DNA from: CAZLMG01 sp964560765
Lineage (GTDB): Bacteria; Bdellovibrionota_B; Oligoflexia; Oligoflexales; CAZLMG01
Length of the DNA stretch: 64,000 bases
Assembly: GCA_964560765.1 (NCBI GenBank)
Contig: CAZLMG010000004.1
Span: 124,001-188,000 of the forward strand
Direction: 5' to 3'
A program made the position numbers and the translations under genes. Shown here piece by piece: positions 57,500 to 64,000 of this stretch (its first letter is position 1; the number at the start of each line of letters is the position of its first letter). The notes under the pieces are model-generated. The model saw only the letters and a list, made by a program, of their open reading frames with translations. It ran no database searches and was not told where the DNA came from.

Positions 57500-57515
57500 C
57501 GGCACGTTCGCTGCA
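57500..57515 (+). promoter_or_regulatory. Predicted sigma-54 promoter
   Basis: CGGCACGTTCGCTGCA matches TGGCACG-N4-TTGC at 9 of 11 fixed positions with correct GG-N10-GC spacing. Start near 57527, 72 bases before ATG 57599. Confidence 0.55.
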
Positions 57516-57598
57516 ACGACCCTATTAGGTTTCTTCGCTGAATATTGACCATGTAACGCTGGAATCAGCCATTCAACGCAAGTATGAGGGGGATCGAA

Positions 57599-58426
57599 AT
57601 GAATTATACATTGATGATGATGCTGAGCACGGCACTTTTGGGGTGCAATGAGTCCAATCGACTGCATGCCCGCGATGCAGCACAGCCGGAAACAAGACTC
57701 GAAGCCAACACCGCTGTTGCAGATACTGAAGGTGTTCAACAGTATGCCGAAATAGATTCAACAGTCAACAATGCAAGCCTAGAGGGAAGCAGCTTAATTG
57801 GAGCGGCTTGGATCGTATCCAAGCCCGCACCCGCGCCTGCACCCAACGATACTTTTATCGATTTCGAACAAGCGCCTGTCAACCAAAGTCCATTGGCCTA
57901 TCTCAAAGCTCTAGGCATCGCTGCTACATCGACTGGTGAGGGCGACCTGGTCGTACGCCGCTCGACTCGCAAAGGCGAAGCCAAGCCGCCTCTTGACCAA
58001 ATAGCCTGGAGACTGTCCGTCTGCCTGAATCGTCCCTGCTTTAACCGCGTGCTCATGCGTACGACAGAGGACCGAGTTGGCCGGCAGACATTGAGCACAA
58101 CATCGTCCTTGACTGCAACCAACGTCGGGATGAAGTTCAACCTCCAGAACGACGCAAAGGCTGTTAGCCTGGAACTCATCGAGCATCACTGGGGTATGCA
58201 GTGGACTTTGATTGGCTATGATGCGCAAGGCAAGCAGGTAACCCATGCCATAAAAGCGATCGCACAGCGGGGACCGAGTAAGAAAATCACAGGGAATACG
58301 GATTTGGTGTTCATGAACATCGAACCCTTGGAAGCTGGGCAGAAAATACGTTCATTTACCCTGACCAGCGTCAACCGCAAGGATGAGTACGGTTTTGGAG
58401 TCGAGAACATCCGCATTCATCGATGA
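57599..58426 (+). CDS. Lipoprotein of unknown function
   Basis: 275 aa from ATG 57599 (GAGGGGG upstream; ATG 57584 is too close to it). Lipobox LLGCN with cysteine near residue 16. The N-terminal third is a low-complexity linker ending in Pro-Ala repeats (KPAPAPAPND). The rest is a beta-sandwich-like domain opening FIDFEQAPVNQSPLAYL and ending YGFGVENIRIH. That plan is typical of surface carbohydrate-binding-like domains, but no family is recognised. Confidence 0.68.
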   Translation: MNYTLMMMLSTALLGCNESNRLHARDAAQPETRLEANTAVADTEGVQQYAEIDSTVNNASLEGSSLIGAAWIVSKPAPAPAPNDTFIDFEQAPVNQSPLAYLKALGIAATSTGEGDLVVRRSTRKGEAKPPLDQIAWRLSVCLNRPCFNRVLMRTTEDRVGRQTLSTTSSLTATNVGMKFNLQNDAKAVSLELIEHHWGMQWTLIGYDAQGKQVTHAIKAIAQRGPSKKITGNTDLVFMNIEPLEAGQKIRSFTLTSVNRKDEYGFGVENIRIHR

Positions 58427-58516
58427 TTTGGAAAAGTTCCCGAAATATTTTTGACCTTATGGGCGGATGCCTTTAGCATGGTAGACAAAGAAACCATCCG
58501 CCCCATAGGTGCCATT

Positions 58517-58708
58517 ATGTGCTTGATTTGCCTTGAGTTCGCCAAGAGCCGCATGACCATCGCGGAAGTTCGCAAAGCACTCACCGAGTTGGTCCAAATC
58601 TCTGCGGAGAACGAGGACACTCCCCATTACCGTAAGCTCAAAGATTTGGACGATGCGGAACTCCGGCGACAAGCGGAGCAATTCGCCCGCGAGAATGAGG
58701 ATCAGTAG
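58517..58708 (+). CDS. Small CxxC protein
   Basis: 63 aa from ATG 58517 (AGGTG upstream); ATG 58478 would add 13 residues. MCLICLEFAKSRMTIAEVRKAL is a CxxC knuckle followed by a helix, and the rest is charged and helical (KLKDLDDAELRRQAEQFARE). Short proteins with this opening are found beside various genes; possibly metal binding. Convergent with the RluA gene, overlapping by seven bases. Confidence 0.6.
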   Translation: MCLICLEFAKSRMTIAEVRKALTELVQISAENEDTPHYRKLKDLDDAELRRQAEQFARENEDQ

Positions 58709-59652
58709 CGTGATTGGGCTGCCCACATCGCCCGGAAGTCATCGGGGATAGGGCTGACGACGGAAATTTCGCGCTGCGTGTCCGGATGCCGAAACTCTAT
58801 CCCGTGCGCATGCAGGGCGTGACGACAACCACCGGCAGCGGCCTGGACCAAGGCCGTGTCGCCATGCTCCTTATAGGCAGCACAAACCTCTCGGTCCCGA
58901 TGATAAACCTTATCGCCAACGATGTGATGCCCGAGCCAGGCTGCATGGGCGCGGATCTGGTTGCCACGGCCGCTGACCGGAAAAACATCGACGAGCGCCC
59001 CCGCTGGGGATCTTTCTGCCACGCGAAACCTGGTGACGGCAGCAGCACCATCTTCTGCAGCGACCTTATGGGGTATGTCGTGAGTCGATGCTGTCTTTAA
59101 CGCCGCGGTCACCGTCGTTTCTTCCCACTCTGGTAGCCCAGAGAGAATGGCCCTGTAAGTCTTCCGAACATGATGCTGCACGAATGCTTCGCTCAGCCGC
59201 CGTCGCAAGTCCTGAGTCGCGGCACAAATGACGACGCCACTTGTCTCGCGATCCAGGCGATGAACAGGAAACCACTCCGCACCAAAATCTCGACGCAAAA
59301 TCGCGACAAACGTGTTGTGGCGGTACAAACCACTCTCATGCATGGGCAGATTTGCGGGCTTGTCGATGGCGATGATCCCTGCCATCTCGGCCAATATATA
59401 TAGCTGATCATTAACTGGGGGCTCCACGACCTGCGGCTGGAAATGCGCAAGCTGATCACCGCAGTTTAAGCGGCGATTCCTGCGACCAGGCTTGCCGTTG
59501 ACGGTGACTGATCCAGCATTGCAGAGGCTCTTCCACTCGCGGCGCGAATGAAATGGAAACGCGGCCGACAAGTATCGGTCCAGGCGCAAATAGTTTGCGT
59601 CCGGACCAACGGGTGGGCCTAAATTTCGAAAGTCATCGCTATGCTTGCTCAA
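58702..59652 (-). CDS. RluA-family RNA pseudouridine synthase
   Basis: 316 aa. An N-terminal S4-like RNA-binding segment (RLDRYLSAAFPFHSRREWKSL...GSVTVNGKPGRRN) precedes the catalytic domain. The active aspartate is in VHRLDRETSGVVI, with YRAILSGLP and GRGNQIRAHAAWLGH (the R-x-H-Q-I-R-like motif) further on. Converts uridine to pseudouridine in rRNA or tRNA; which site cannot be told. Confidence 0.9.
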   Translation of the reverse strand: MSKHSDDFRNLGPPVGPDANYLRLDRYLSAAFPFHSRREWKSLCNAGSVTVNGKPGRRNRRLNCGDQLAHFQPQVVEPPVNDQLYILAEMAGIIAIDKPANLPMHESGLYRHNTFVAILRRDFGAEWFPVHRLDRETSGVVICAATQDLRRRLSEAFVQHHVRKTYRAILSGLPEWEETTVTAALKTASTHDIPHKVAAEDGAAAVTRFRVAERSPAGALVDVFPVSGRGNQIRAHAAWLGHHIVGDKVYHRDREVCAAYKEHGDTALVQAAAGGCRHALHAHGIEFRHPDTQREISVVSPIPDDFRAMWAAQSRY

Positions 59653-59722
59653 CGCCAGATCGCCCTTTCCCCTATTCCACTGACAAGATGAGGCAATTTT
59701 TGAAAGTTCTCAAGGTTACATT

Positions 59723-59738
59723 TGGACTTCCGATAGCA
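59723..59738 (+). promoter_or_regulatory. Weak sigma-54-like site
   Basis: TGGACTTCCGATAGCA keeps the TGG and GC positions and spacing but only 6 of 11 fixed positions. Lies 77 bases before the lipoprotein start at 59815. Confidence 0.25.
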
Positions 59739-59814
59739 ACTCCGCACGCCGTGGCTGAGTGTGCGCGGTGGCCATTCTCGGGCCAGTGGATGACTCGGAA
59801 ACGAGAGGTTGATG

Positions 59815-60465
59815 ATGTTTCGGCAACTTCTAACTTTCATGTTCGGAACTTATGCCAGCATTGGCTGCACCAATCCCTACAAGGCCCGTGACATCGATGA
59901 CTCGCTCGACACCCGAAGCCGAGGGGATTACGGCAAGATTGGGTTAAATGACGACAAGGAGGTGGTCGTCCAGCAAGAGACGAGCGCCCACGACAAAATC
60001 ACCACCCAAACAAACTTGAACAACAAGGTGCGGCAGGCAGTTCGAGCCGAGGTACACGCCCTGAAATGGTGCCACGATGATTTGGCCGACCCCCGCCTGG
60101 GCGGCAATGGTATAGCCAAGCCCCTGCCAGAATTTGGTGAAGTCAAACCATTCGAGGGGGCCAATGAGGAGTTTGGCAAGACTCAAGATGGCTCACTAAA
60201 ATTCGTCAAGCGCGAGTATTACAAAGATCGGCTGGAATACGAGGAAAAGGCCGAGCGCCTGCTGCGGGGGCAACTGGCAAAATTGACCGCAGCGCGCGAG
60301 ACCTGTGAGCGAGAAATGGGTGTGGCCAGAGTCAAACATGGACTGCCGGCCAAGCGATATGTGGGCGAGGGCCACTTTGAAGGCGGCACCTGGGTCCAAA
60401 CCAAAAAGCACGAGAACTCGCTCGATGATGCGTTCGAGCGAGCGGAATCGGAGAAGGCCCATTAG
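59815..60465 (+). CDS. Lipoprotein of unknown function
   Basis: 216 aa from ATG 59815 (AGAGG six bases upstream; ATG 59812 alternative). Short signal peptide with lipobox SIGC. The mature part is charged and helical (KREYYKDRLEYEEKAERLLRGQLAKL, coiled-coil-like) with few aromatic residues and three cysteines. No family recognised. Confidence 0.68.
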   Translation: MFRQLLTFMFGTYASIGCTNPYKARDIDDSLDTRSRGDYGKIGLNDDKEVVVQQETSAHDKITTQTNLNNKVRQAVRAEVHALKWCHDDLADPRLGGNGIAKPLPEFGEVKPFEGANEEFGKTQDGSLKFVKREYYKDRLEYEEKAERLLRGQLAKLTAARETCEREMGVARVKHGLPAKRYVGEGHFEGGTWVQTKKHENSLDDAFERAESEKAH

Positions 60466-60933
60466 GACTAGCTTGCTACCAATAGGCTTCTTCCTTTGCA
60501 TCGACTACGTCGTCATTGGATCGGCGGCAAGGCGTCATTTGCGCCGATGACGCTCTCAGCGTTTCAATCCGAGACGATCCAGGGCGCACGCAACCCATCC
60601 AAACTTTAGCTTTCCGCTGATCGTAAGCCCGATTAGGCGCACTTTCGCGACTCAAGTCGGCGCGCTTCTCCCTGACCAGAGGCTGCAAGAAATCTCCCGC
60701 ACCGCACAGGCATCCTCCGTACTTCCTAGACTTTCAGGGCGGTTAAGAGCGCACCTTGGCGTGACTGGCGTTAAGAATGTGGCAGAGCCTGCATGCCGCC
60801 ATACTTTTATAATTGTTTTCAATCCGTTAGGCCAAGCCTCGGGGAATTAAGTCGGTGCCACACCGATCGACCTCAGCAATCCAAGCATCGGTAATATAAA
60901 TAGAAACTGCATCGACTTGGTACCCGCCGACCG
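60466..60933. other. Intergenic stretch without a recognisable gene
   Basis: 470 bases with no protein-like frame, tRNA or repeat. A 7-bp hairpin (GCGTCAT-N8-ATGACGC, 60532-60553) about 66 bases after the preceding stop may act as a terminator; no T-run follows. Confidence 0.55.
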
Positions 60934-60949
60934 TGGCACAAAGGGTGCT
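60934..60949 (+). promoter_or_regulatory. Predicted sigma-54 promoter
   Basis: TGGCACAAAGGGTGCT has TGGCAC at -24 and GTGCT at -12 with exact spacing (9 of 11 fixed positions). Start near 60961, 25 bases before ATG 60986. Confidence 0.6.
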
Positions 60950-60985
60950 GCAGCCTCCTCACACGTTTCAATCGAGGGAGGCAGA

Positions 60986-62335
60986 ATGCGCATCGCAACA
61001 CAAGCCATCATACTGGTCTTCATGTCTCTGGCCACAGCCTGCGGCGCCGAAGAGCTTATTCAAGAGCAAGAGTCAACGCCTGCACCAGTTGCAGCTCGCA
61101 GCAGCCTATCGACGGATCAAATAGCCATGCCTCCGACTATCGAGGGCGAAGCGCACGTCGATGAATCTCTGATTGATGCTGCGAATGGTGATGAAAGCGA
61201 CTGCGCTCGACGCGAGCCACCTGTACCCCAATGCGCAAACTGGGATGGGACGCACGAAGATCTGCCGTACGATGATATCGATGGTCCTCCTGGCGAGGAG
61301 TTTTCCGTCCCAACACCCCTGGGCTGTATCTATGGAACCAGCTCGTCGGGACGGAAGGTGCTCTTCTGTAACATCAGCTATTACTATGACGACCTCTGCA
61401 AAGCACCTTACGCAGACTTCGAGTTGGCCGCACCAGAGAGTATGGATGCGGAGCCAGCCTATCGAGTTCGTGGTGCATGGAAAGCAGTGCACTCCTATCG
61501 CCGTAGCGGGGACCTCTTCACCCGCACCTTGGATCAAATGTTTCCCGCAACCTGGACGAGACCTGCAGACGGGTTGCCCAGGCCGCTACCGCCAGATCTA
61601 CCAACAACACCACTGTACAAGTGTAAGTTACAGGTAGGCAGCATTTACAATGGCGCGTTGGTGATGGATCTTGATTACGCTCAAAAATTTCATCAAGAGC
61701 TGATTCTATCGACGACGACTGATGAAGATGGTGGTGCGATGACTATTGTCTTTAACTTCTCTGCCTCCGGCTCTGCGATGGCTGCAGCGAACGGGCCCCT
61801 TCAAGAAGCACAAACGACACTGTACGCGGGCTTCGGATCCATACCACCCGCGTCTACCGGCGAAGACCCCGCGGTGACCGTCGAAAAGTTGGTGAACGGC
61901 AATCCAGACAGTGCGAACGTCGACGACTCCAAATCGGTCGAGCAGTTGAAAGATGAGTGGGAAGATCTGAAAAAAGAATTGGACGAAGTCGTCGCCTCAT
62001 ATCCGAATTACAGCATCGAGGCCACATCATCGTCAACTTCGGGCAGCGGAACCAGCTACAGCGACTATGAGCTACGCCATCAGCAAGCCGCGTCTGCTGA
62101 GCAAGCGGCAAGAGATACCCTCAGCGGGCGAATGTTCCGACTGCATGCCGCTCAGCAAGAGCAGGCTAGCATCTACCGCCAGATCAGCATGGGCGCTCAT
62201 GATCACGCAATGGGGACCCTCGGGGCGACCGAAGGCGCGTTGCAGGGCTACTTTGTCAGGGCCGGTGCAAGCGTTGCTTTCCATCCGGCAGCGGTTTCAG
62301 GCGGAGACTGGGAATTGCAGGGTCTCGCCAACTGA
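60986..62335 (+). CDS. Lipoprotein of unknown function
   Basis: 449 aa from ATG 60986 (GGGAGG upstream; the frame is open 69 bases further without sense). Lipobox LATAC (cysteine near 19). N-terminal part acidic with cysteines (DCARREPPVPQCANW). The middle has a TIVFNFSASGSAM-type hydrophobic strand. The C-terminal third is coiled-coil-like (SVEQLKDEWEDLKKELDEVV) and Ser-rich. No family recognised. Confidence 0.7.
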   Translation: MRIATQAIILVFMSLATACGAEELIQEQESTPAPVAARSSLSTDQIAMPPTIEGEAHVDESLIDAANGDESDCARREPPVPQCANWDGTHEDLPYDDIDGPPGEEFSVPTPLGCIYGTSSSGRKVLFCNISYYYDDLCKAPYADFELAAPESMDAEPAYRVRGAWKAVHSYRRSGDLFTRTLDQMFPATWTRPADGLPRPLPPDLPTTPLYKCKLQVGSIYNGALVMDLDYAQKFHQELILSTTTDEDGGAMTIVFNFSASGSAMAAANGPLQEAQTTLYAGFGSIPPASTGEDPAVTVEKLVNGNPDSANVDDSKSVEQLKDEWEDLKKELDEVVASYPNYSIEATSSSTSGSGTSYSDYELRHQQAASAEQAARDTLSGRMFRLHAAQQEQASIYRQISMGAHDHAMGTLGATEGALQGYFVRAGASVAFHPAAVSGGDWELQGLAN

Positions 62336-62351
62336 CGCCTTGAACTGTGCC

Positions 62352-62375
62352 TTGGGTCCACCTGTGTGGACCCAA
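62352..62375 (+). terminator. 10-bp stem hairpin after the lipoprotein gene
   Basis: TTGGGTCCAC-CTGT-GTGGACCCAA, perfect 10-bp stem with four-base loop, 16 bases after the stop. Lacks a T-run. The HipA-like remnant begins right after it. Confidence 0.6.
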
Positions 62376-62711
62376 AGCATCTTGAAAGGCAAGACTCGAT
62401 ACAATATTCAAAGTGGCAATATCACGCTGTCGCCCATCTACGATGTGACGGCCATGCGCATTTTTGAAGGTGATTTTATCGTCCCACTCACACGCTGGTC
62501 TACGGAACATCGATCCTTGGAACGTGCCGAACACTGGTTGGTGGGCGATTTCTCGATAGAAAAGAGACGAGTAACAGATTCGCTCAAGGAGCTGAGAGAA
62601 GCCATGCGCAATATGGAGTCCATGCTGCGCGAAGCTGGCACGCCGGCGGTTATCCTCGAAAAATCGGCCGAGGACCAGACCATGATTCTCGAAAGCCTCG
62701 CCGCAATATAG
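62376..62711 (+). pseudogene. C-terminal remnant of a HipA-like kinase toxin
   Basis: The frame carries ITLSPIYDVTAMRIF and a helical tail (EKRRVTDSLKELREAMRNME), matching the end of HipA-family Ser/Thr kinases (L-x-P-x-Y-D-V is diagnostic). About 110 residues remain of about 430; the N-terminal subdomain, ATP-binding and catalytic residues are absent and no start or ribosome binding site is seen. Its stop lies eight bases before the XRE gene, the usual place for a HipB-type partner. Confidence 0.62.
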
Positions 62712-62719
62712 GAAAGAGT

Positions 62720-63025
62720 ATGCCCCTTCTACGAGATAAGCAAAAGCGCCTCAATATGCGCGCAGAACTCTATCGACGTCTGGACGCCGAAGGAGTTGAA
62801 CTGTCTGTCGCCACTAGTGAACTGCGCAAAATTCTGGGGCTATCTCAGGCGCAATTCGCTGAGAAGGTCGGCATCAGTCTGTCCACGCTGCGTAAAATTG
62901 AGCAAGAAAGCGGCAATGTAACGCTGGAAACACTTGCTCGGATATTCGACATGTTCGACCTGCGCCTGGTCGTCAAGCGCCAGGGGGCGCCAGCAACGCA
63001 ACAAGCGGTAAATACAAATACTTAG
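62720..63025 (+). CDS. XRE-family transcriptional regulator (HipB-like antitoxin)
   Basis: 101 aa. Helix-turn-helix of the XRE type: LRKILGLSQAQFAEKVG (helix 2), ISLSTLRKIEQE (helix 3, recognition), then LETLARIFDMFDLRLVV. Binds DNA, probably as a dimer repressing its own operon. It sits right after a HipA-type remnant, so it is likely an antitoxin whose toxin has decayed. ATG 62720 has GGAAAGAG upstream. Confidence 0.83.
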   Translation: MPLLRDKQKRLNMRAELYRRLDAEGVELSVATSELRKILGLSQAQFAEKVGISLSTLRKIEQESGNVTLETLARIFDMFDLRLVVKRQGAPATQQAVNTNT

Positions 63026-63080
63026 GTAAATGACGAAATTGTAAGTCAAGTGGCTTCCAAGCAAACCGAAGCAGCCATAC

Positions 63081-63096
63081 CGGCATTCTGCTTGCA
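63081..63096 (+). promoter_or_regulatory. Possible sigma-54 promoter
   Basis: CGGCATTCTGCTTGCA has a perfect TTGCA -12 box and GGC at -24 with correct spacing (8 of 11). Start near 63108, 30 bases before ATG 63138. Confidence 0.45.
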
Positions 63097-63137
63097 GGGA
63101 CCGGCGCCTCGTCTGCTTGAGCTCTTGGGAGAGAACA

Positions 63138-64000
63138 ATGCGTTTGCAAAGCGTATCTAGCAAAGTTACATGGACCATCACAGGATCTCTGTTCGGCATT
63201 GCCTTTCCCATCATGGCAGCCACCATCCGACTCATGCAACTCGGACTTGAAGGTGCAATTGCAGCCGCAGAGTCCGATCCGTTACTATGGATCATCGCAA
63301 CTGCACCAGTATTTCTTGGATTTTTTGCCTGGTTGGGCGGACGCCAAAACGATGCCGTTCGCAAGTTCTCAGAGGAGCTCGAGCAGAAAGTCCTGGATCG
63401 AACAAAGAGCCTGGCCGAGGCGACAGAGTCATTGGCGCAGCAATCTCAGAGCCAGAGAGTGTTGCTCTCCGGCCTTTCTGAAGGCGTTTTCTATTTCGAT
63501 CGCCAAGGTCACATTGCAAGTGAGCGTTCTCCAGCGCTGGAGAAGATTCTTGAGGGTTCTCAAAGCTGCTCAGTCATCGAAGATCTTTTCTACCAATACG
63601 CGGGCACCGATATCAACACGTCGCGCGATACTCTGTCGTACCTCTGGGACGATTCATTCTTTAGCCCATTCGAAGATACAGCGTCTATGCTCGCAAAAGA
63701 TATTCGCATCGAGTCCGAGAGTGGTTACAAGTACGTTTCATTTCGCTTCGAACCGCTCCTCGATAAAGAGGGTATGCTAGATAAGATCATGGTCTTCGTA
63801 ACTGACGTGACTGCTACACGCGAAGCAGAAATTCGCCAAAAGGCTCAGGCCGAACGAATCAAACGCATCACCATGGCGGCTTCGAATCCAGAGACATTTC
63901 GCAGCTTCTATCAAGACGCGCAGCACTTAACTGACGAGATCACGGGTCTCTTTGCATCCCCAGCGCAACTATCGCCAGAGGAAATCGAAATCGCCAAGCG
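63138..64000 (+). CDS. Membrane PAS-type sensor protein, cut by window edge
   Basis: At least 287 aa, open to the right edge. RBS GGGAG. Two membrane helices (TITGSLFGIAFPIMAATI and LWIIATAPVFLGFFAWLGG) with a short loop, then a coiled coil (EELEQKVLDRTKSLAEATESLAQQ). A PAS domain follows (LLSGLSEGVFYFDRQGHIASERSP to MVFVTDVTATRE). Then a helical stretch (FYQDAQHLTDEITGLF) like the start of a phosphotransfer domain. Probably a sensor kinase whose catalytic part is outside; output unknown. Confidence 0.75.
   Translation, partial: MRLQSVSSKVTWTITGSLFGIAFPIMAATIRLMQLGLEGAIAAAESDPLLWIIATAPVFLGFFAWLGGRQNDAVRKFSEELEQKVLDRTKSLAEATESLAQQSQSQRVLLSGLSEGVFYFDRQGHIASERSPALEKILEGSQSCSVIEDLFYQYAGTDINTSRDTLSYLWDDSFFSPFEDTASMLAKDIRIESESGYKYVSFRFEPLLDKEGMLDKIMVFVTDVTATREAEIRQKAQAERIKRITMAASNPETFRSFYQDAQHLTDEITGLFASPAQLSPEEIEIAK

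Noticed and set aside
60476..60688. 70-residue minus-strand frame
   Set aside because: No RBS, no hydrophobic or domain pattern, composition like random sequence.

Overview
The window looks like a piece of chromosome from a Gram-negative, predatory or 'deltaproteobacteria-like' lineage. My best guess is Bdellovibrionota/Oligoflexia, held with moderate confidence. The reasons are a very high density of lipoproteins with short lipoboxes, many secreted proteins with no recognisable family, sigma-54 (RpoN) regulation, pilin-like proteins, RCC1-type propellers and a dense, ATGA-coupled gene layout. No rRNA, tRNA, CRISPR array or complete insertion sequence was seen. One run of exactly 100 N (40530-40629) is an assembly gap inside a hexanucleotide repeat.

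Layout. 1-3.3 kb: guanylate kinase (cut by the left edge), YicC, a glutathione-peroxidase-like protein and a SprT-like/DUF2786 protein, all on the minus strand. 3.5-6.0 kb: a four-gene translationally coupled operon of unknown secreted proteins behind a strong sigma-54 promoter match. 6.1-8.7 kb: a three-gene ABC-2 exporter. 8.7-13.1 kb: DinB, an M14 carboxypeptidase, GalE and an arginase/agmatinase-family enzyme. 13.3-24.4 kb: a three-module lipoprotein interrupted by an in-frame stop, LigA, a TPMT-like methyltransferase, a LivJ-like binding protein with a second methyltransferase, a prolyl oligopeptidase, a DUF4336 protein and a leucine-rich-repeat protein.

24.4-41.6 kb is the most unusual part: a two-sided cluster of exported proteins, mostly lipoproteins. 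On the minus strand it runs from an SBBP-propeller lipoprotein and a second lipoprotein, both with a MACPF-like motif, through two paralogous coiled-coil lipoproteins and four smaller exported proteins. It ends with a sigma-54 response regulator, an orphan H-box protein and a predicted clan-CD (caspase/clostripain-like) peptidase that carries a repeat-filled insertion. On the plus strand it has two more paralogous lipoproteins and a multiheme cytochrome split by the gap. Near-consensus sigma-54 promoters face both ways out of the divergent region, and another precedes the coiled-coil lipoprotein.

41.7-64 kb: a DUF3516-type helicase, two prepilin-like genes (one fused to a seven-repeat RCC1 propeller), many single lipoproteins including a fascin-like beta-trefoil, an RluA pseudouridine synthase, and decayed pieces (an RCC1 remnant, a binding-protein/receiver remnant, a HipA C-terminal remnant beside an intact XRE regulator). 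The window ends inside a membrane PAS-type sensor. Further sigma-54 matches precede several of these lone exported-protein genes.

The unifying idea, an inference, is a local sigma-54 regulon of envelope and secreted proteins whose activator is encoded inside the cluster.
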